From: Bacillaceae bacterium
Lineage (GTDB): Bacteria > Bacillota > Bacilli > Bacillales > Amphibacillaceae
Direction: 5' to 3'
Length of the DNA stretch: 9,389 nt
NCBI GenBank assembly: GCA_030152985.1
Contig: JASLIE010000017.1
Location: 1-9,389 of the forward strand
Each line of letters starts with the position of its first letter. Position 1 is the first letter of the stretch. Both the position numbers and the translations under genes were made by a program. Positions 6,469 to 9,389 of the stretch are shown here, in pieces. The notes beneath the pieces were generated by a model. It made no database searches. It saw only the letters and a list, made by a program, of their open reading frames with translations, and had not been told where the DNA came from.

Positions 6469-7983
6469 TTGAATGAAACGATGAAAGAACTTGATGCTGA
6501 TTTACTAGCGATTCAAGAGATGCGAAGCGCTGTAGCGCAGGCTAAAAAAGCACAAGCTCTTTACCAGTCCTATTCACAGCAGCAGGTCGATGAAATTGTT
6601 CAGGCAATTGCTGAAGCGGCATATGAAGCATCTGAACGCTTAGCAGAGATGGCTGTTGAAGAGACGGGTATGGGTGTTGCAGCGCATAAGAAGATTAAAA
6701 ATGAAGTCGGTTCAAAAGATGTCTATGAAAGTATTAAAGATTTAAAAACAGTTGGGGTGATTCGGGAGGATCAAGAAAAGCAAATTGTAGAGATAGCTGA
6801 TCCCTTTGGTGTCATACTCGGAATTATTCCGACAACCAACCCAACGTCAACAGCATTTTTTAAAGTCTTAATTGCCTTAAAAACGCGTAATGCAATTGTC
6901 GTCAGTCCACATCCTTATGCTGTGAAATGTACTAATGAAGCCTTAGCTGTTTGTCATGAGGCTGCGGTTAAAGCAGGTGCACCTCAAGGACTGATTCAGG
7001 GCTTAACCCAGTCTTCAATGGAAGCAACCCAACAGGCTATGACACATGAGGACATTGATTTGATTTTAGCAACTGGTGGAGGTGCACTTGTTCGAGCGGC
7101 TTATAGCTCAGGTAAACCTGCTTACGGGGTTGGTCCAGGAAATGTCCCGGTTTATATTGAGCGGACTGCTAAAATCGAAGAGGCAGTCAAGCACATTGTT
7201 GACAGTAAATCATTTGATTATGGCACAATTTGTGCAACCGAACAAGCCATGGTTGTGGACCGAAATGTTGAAGAAATGGTCAAGCGAGAACTGATTAAGC
7301 AAAAGGCCTATATTTTATCAGACGAAGAGAAAATTAAGCTTGAAAAGGTCATTTCTCCAACTCCAGGCCGGGTTAATCCGAAAATTGTCGGAAAAAGTCC
7401 TCAGTTTATTGCAGATTTAGCTCAAATTGACCTGCCGAGTGACACCCGAATTTTAGTTGGAATTGAAACAGAGGTAGGGGCAGATATTCCATTTTCACTT
7501 GAAAAGTTATCCCCTATATTTGCCCTCTATCGCGTCAATGATGTAAGTGAAGCAAAGGAAATGTGTTTAAGCTTACTTAATCTAGGTGGGAGAGGACATT
7601 CGCTTTCAATTCATACTGAATCAGATGAAATCGCACGTGAGTTTGCCCTAGAAATGCCGGTATCACGTATTTTAGTAAATACGATGTCATCTGTCGGTGC
7701 TGTCGGAGGGACGACTAATTTAATGCCCTCAATGACGCTAGGTTGTGGTTCATTTGGTGGAAATATTACATCAGATAACGTTTCTGCTCATCATTTAATG
7801 AATATTAAACGACTTGCCTATGGTACAAAAGAAGTTGATTTAAGAAATGTGACCGAAAAAGTTGTAACACCTGTCGAAGAAAAACGCAAGGAAGTCATTG
7901 CAGGTAAAAAGAGTCCGGCAAGTCATGTCGATGAAGCTGTTATTAAGCAGCTAGTTACTGAAATTGTGAATCAATTAAAATAA
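6469..7983 (+). CDS. eutE: EutE, CoA-acylating acetaldehyde dehydrogenase
   Basis: Converts acetaldehyde, NAD+ and CoA to acetyl-CoA and NADH inside the compartment (aldehyde dehydrogenase superfamily, EutE/PduP branch). The protein has 504 residues. The cofactor-binding segment GIIPTTNPTSTAFFK spans 118-132. ATGGGALVRAAY is at 201-212, the GVGPGNVPVYIE loop at 220-231, and the catalytic cysteine is C255 in GTICATEQ. The N-terminus begins almost directly with the catalytic-domain helix (DLLAIQEMRSAVAQAKKAQ) and lacks the amphipathic targeting helix found at the N-terminus of E. coli EutE. Instead, after the core there is a linker (about 463-484) and a terminal helix DEAVIKQLVTEIVNQLK (488-504) of the same type. 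It starts with TTG. PduP would be a close alternative name, but the ethanolamine operon context settles it. Confidence 0.96.
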   Translation: MNETMKELDADLLAIQEMRSAVAQAKKAQALYQSYSQQQVDEIVQAIAEAAYEASERLAEMAVEETGMGVAAHKKIKNEVGSKDVYESIKDLKTVGVIREDQEKQIVEIADPFGVILGIIPTTNPTSTAFFKVLIALKTRNAIVVSPHPYAVKCTNEALAVCHEAAVKAGAPQGLIQGLTQSSMEATQQAMTHEDIDLILATGGGALVRAAYSSGKPAYGVGPGNVPVYIERTAKIEEAVKHIVDSKSFDYGTICATEQAMVVDRNVEEMVKRELIKQKAYILSDEEKIKLEKVISPTPGRVNPKIVGKSPQFIADLAQIDLPSDTRILVGIETEVGADIPFSLEKLSPIFALYRVNDVSEAKEMCLSLLNLGGRGHSLSIHTESDEIAREFALEMPVSRILVNTMSSVGAVGGTTNLMPSMTLGCGSFGGNITSDNVSAHHLMNIKRLAYGTKEVDLRNVTEKVVTPVEEKRKEVIAGKKSPASHVDEAVIKQLVTEIVNQLK

Positions 7984-8006
7984 ATATATATTAGGAGGAA
8001 TTTATT

Positions 8007-8294
8007 ATGAATAAAGAAGGTACAGCATTAGGAATGGTAGAAACTAAAGGGTTAATTGGATCAATTGAAGCAGCAGATGCAATGGTGAAAGCAGCGAGTG
8101 TTCATTTAGTTGGTAAGGTTCATGTTGGTGGTGGAATTGTTACTGTTTTAGTCCGTGGTGATGTCGGTGCAGTTAAGGCAGCTACAGATGCAGGTTCAGC
8201 GGCAGCACAGCGCGTAGGTGAATTATTATCTGTACACGTTATCCCAAGACCACATAATGAACTAGAAATTATGCTTCCAAAAGGAGATAACTAA
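8007..8294 (+). CDS. eutM: EutM major hexameric microcompartment shell protein
   Basis: A 95-residue single BMC-domain protein that forms the flat hexameric tiles of the shell. The N-terminal [20 protein letters not shown], the [14 protein letters not shown] segment (50-63) and the C-terminal [13 protein letters not shown] are diagnostic. The pore loop reads VGGG (40-43), like the IGGG of E. coli EutM rather than the IGSG of PduA. The ATG follows an ideal AGGAGG (7993-7998) with an 8-nt, AT-rich spacer. It is the best translation start in the operon, fitting the high copy number needed for a shell tile. No terminator separates it from eutE or pduL. Confidence 0.98.
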   Translation: MNKEGTALGMVETKGLIGSIEAADAMVKAASVHLVGKVHVGGGIVTVLVRGDVGAVKAATDAGSAAAQRVGELLSVHVIPRPHNELEIMLPKGDN

Positions 8295-8314
8295 GTTAAA
8301 AAGGCGGGAATAAA

Positions 8315-9154
8315 ATGGACGACCACATGATAAAAGAAATTATCAAGCAGGTTATAGAACAAATGGATAAAACAGAGCCGAATTTATCAGATGGTTCAAT
8401 TCCGGTCGCGGTTTCTGCTCGCCATGTGCATTTAAAACAAGCGGATGTTGAAGCGCTATTTGGAGAAGGTTACCAACTTACAAAGCGCTCAGATCTCTCG
8501 CAACCAGGACAGTTTGCAGCTAATGAAAAGGTTGTTATTGCGGGTCCAAAAGGAAGTATTGAAGGTGTCCGGATCTTAGGACCGGCGCGTTCCTTATCTC
8601 AAGTTGAGATCAGTTTAACCGATGCCTTTAAACTAGGTGTCAGACCTCCACTACGTCAATCAGGTGATATTAGTGGTTCAAGCAGCATCACTTTGATTGG
8701 TCCAAAAGGTGTAGTTCATTTAGATGAAGGCTTGATTATTGCACAAGCCCACATCCATATGAATGAGCAAGAGGCTGAAGCTTTAAATGTAGTAGATGAT
8801 GAAATCGTTCAAGTACGAATTGAAGGTGAACGTCCGCTTGTCATGAGTAAAGTCCGTGTGAGAGTATCTGATCGCTATGCTTTAGAAATGCATATTGACA
8901 CGGATGAGGCGAATGCCGGATTTATTACACAAGGGACACGTGCTTATATTCAACGAGCCTATGAAGAGGAAAAAGCAGTCCCACAAGAAAAAAAGAAGTC
9001 AGTTTCAAAACTGACCTATACAAAGAAATTACTTACAAAAGATGACTTAGAATCATTGGAAGAAAAAGAAATTCGAGTTTCAAAAGCGACGATTGTAACC
9101 GCTCTTGCTCATGATCGGGCACGCGAATTAAATAAGACGATTGTCATGATTTAA
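8315..9154 (+). CDS. pduL: PduL-type phosphotransacylase with N- and C-terminal extensions
   Basis: Zinc-dependent phosphate acyltransferase that converts acetyl-CoA and phosphate to acetyl phosphate and recycles CoA inside the compartment. It takes the place of the unrelated EutD/Pta enzyme of enteric eut operons. The protein has 279 residues, against roughly 210 in typical PduL. Residues 1-18 are an encapsulation-type helix (MIKEIIKQVIEQMDK). The two PduL domains span about 29-214, with putative zinc ligands H37 and H39 (SARHVHL), E98, H146 and H148 (AHIHM) and H193 (EMHIDTDE), plus active-site R92. As I recall the Rhodopseudomonas PduL structure, these match its ligands with a constant offset of 11. 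A charged linker follows, then an extra C-terminal segment (232-279) resembling the start of EutQ and EutT. The ATG at 8315 has AAGGCGGG 7 nt upstream. Confidence 0.95.
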   Translation: MDDHMIKEIIKQVIEQMDKTEPNLSDGSIPVAVSARHVHLKQADVEALFGEGYQLTKRSDLSQPGQFAANEKVVIAGPKGSIEGVRILGPARSLSQVEISLTDAFKLGVRPPLRQSGDISGSSSITLIGPKGVVHLDEGLIIAQAHIHMNEQEAEALNVVDDEIVQVRIEGERPLVMSKVRVRVSDRYALEMHIDTDEANAGFITQGTRAYIQRAYEEEKAVPQEKKKSVSKLTYTKKLLTKDDLESLEEKEIRVSKATIVTALAHDRARELNKTIVMI

Positions 9155-9175
9155 TGAAGGGATGGTGAAGTCGTC

Positions 9176-9389
9176 ATGCAAATGGGGAAAATAATTGGAA
9201 ATGTTTGGGCAACACGTAAGGAAGAAGGCTTAGAAGGCTTAAAACTATTGATTGTTCAGCCTATCGATGCAAACAATGAACCCATCCGTACACAAATCGT
9301 CGCAGCTGACCGAATCGGTGCAGGTGTAGGCGATCGTGTCTTAGTCACAAGTGGTGGATCTTCACGCATAATAAAGCGTGAAGATCCAC
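9176..9389 (+). CDS. eutN: EutN/CcmL-family pentameric vertex shell protein, 3'-truncated by window edge
   Basis: Vertex protein that closes the corners of the compartment shell. The first 71 codons are present and the frame is open to the last base. The translated start MQMGKIIGNVWATRKEEGLE, then KLLIVQPIDANNEP, then AADRIGAGVGDRVLVTSGGSS, matches the EutN/CcmL fold from its first beta strand through the GAGxGDxVLV turn to the conserved GSS loop. The family is about 85-100 residues, so perhaps 15-30 residues are missing. Two ATG codons lie close together (9176, 9182). The first is taken here, with AAGGGATGG at about 9157-9165 upstream. It sits 21 nt after pduL. A perfect inverted repeat occupies its last 36 visible bases. 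Confidence 0.93.
   Translation, partial: MQMGKIIGNVWATRKEEGLEGLKLLIVQPIDANNEPIRTQIVAADRIGAGVGDRVLVTSGGSSRIIKREDP
9354..9389. repeat. Perfect 14-bp inverted repeat inside eutN at the window end
   Basis: GTGGATCTTCACGC (9354-9367) is exactly complementary to GCGTGAAGATCCAC (9376-9389), with an eight-base spacer ATAATAAA. The right arm ends on the last base of the window, so the repeat may continue. Both arms lie in the eutN reading frame. It could be a real mRNA hairpin or a fold-back artefact at a contig end. Confidence 0.8.

Noticed and set aside
9354..9389. Insertion-sequence terminal repeat or operon terminator at the window end
   Set aside because: The arms lie within the open eutN frame, no T-tract follows within view, and there is no transposase or target duplication. 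A hairpin or artefact is the better description.

Overview
The window carries most of a bacterial ethanolamine utilisation (eut) operon that encodes a B12-dependent catabolic pathway housed in a bacterial microcompartment (BMC). All genes lie on the + strand and are tightly packed. The AT-rich codon use, strong AGGAGG-type ribosome binding sites, frequent GTG/TTG starts, a CcpA-type cre box and a U-tract terminator leader point to a low-GC Bacillota, probably Bacillus-like. The gene set and protein sequences also fit the Gram-positive eut clusters. I cannot name a species.

Layout: (1) Positions 1-1821 hold the 3' part of eutH (ethanolamine permease), eutS (bent shell hexamer) and eutP (small P-loop protein), with gaps of 12-15 nt. 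(2) Positions 1822-1995 are the only substantial gap. It holds a candidate cre box directly after eutP, a near-consensus sigma-A promoter and a very long stem-loop ending in seven T's before eutA. The terminator lies downstream of the promoter, so this looks like a transcription-attenuation leader controlling the second part of the operon. A small hairpin with an A1/G4 hexaloop overlaps the 5' arm of the terminator, as expected for an EutV (ANTAR) antitermination site, although the usual tandem partner is not evident. (3) Positions 1996-9389 hold eutA (reactivase), eutB and eutC (ethanolamine ammonia-lyase), eutL (shell), eutE (CoA-acylating acetaldehyde dehydrogenase), eutM (main shell hexamer), pduL (phosphotransacylase) and the 5' part of eutN (pentameric vertex).

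How the genes work together: EutH imports ethanolamine. EutBC splits it to acetaldehyde and ammonia inside the compartment, and EutA renews the inactivated cobalamin of EutBC. EutE converts acetaldehyde plus CoA to acetyl-CoA. PduL then makes acetyl phosphate and releases CoA, which keeps CoA cycling inside the shell. EutS, EutL, EutM and EutN build the shell.

The most interesting points beyond the standard annotation are: the leader architecture; a shared amphipathic helix that looks like an encapsulation peptide at the N-terminus of EutC, the N-terminus of PduL and, relocated, the C-terminus of EutE; a C-terminal EutQ/EutT-like segment fused to PduL; and a perfect 14-bp inverted repeat inside eutN that ends exactly at the last base of the window. 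The components themselves are known families, so I do not claim an entirely new system.
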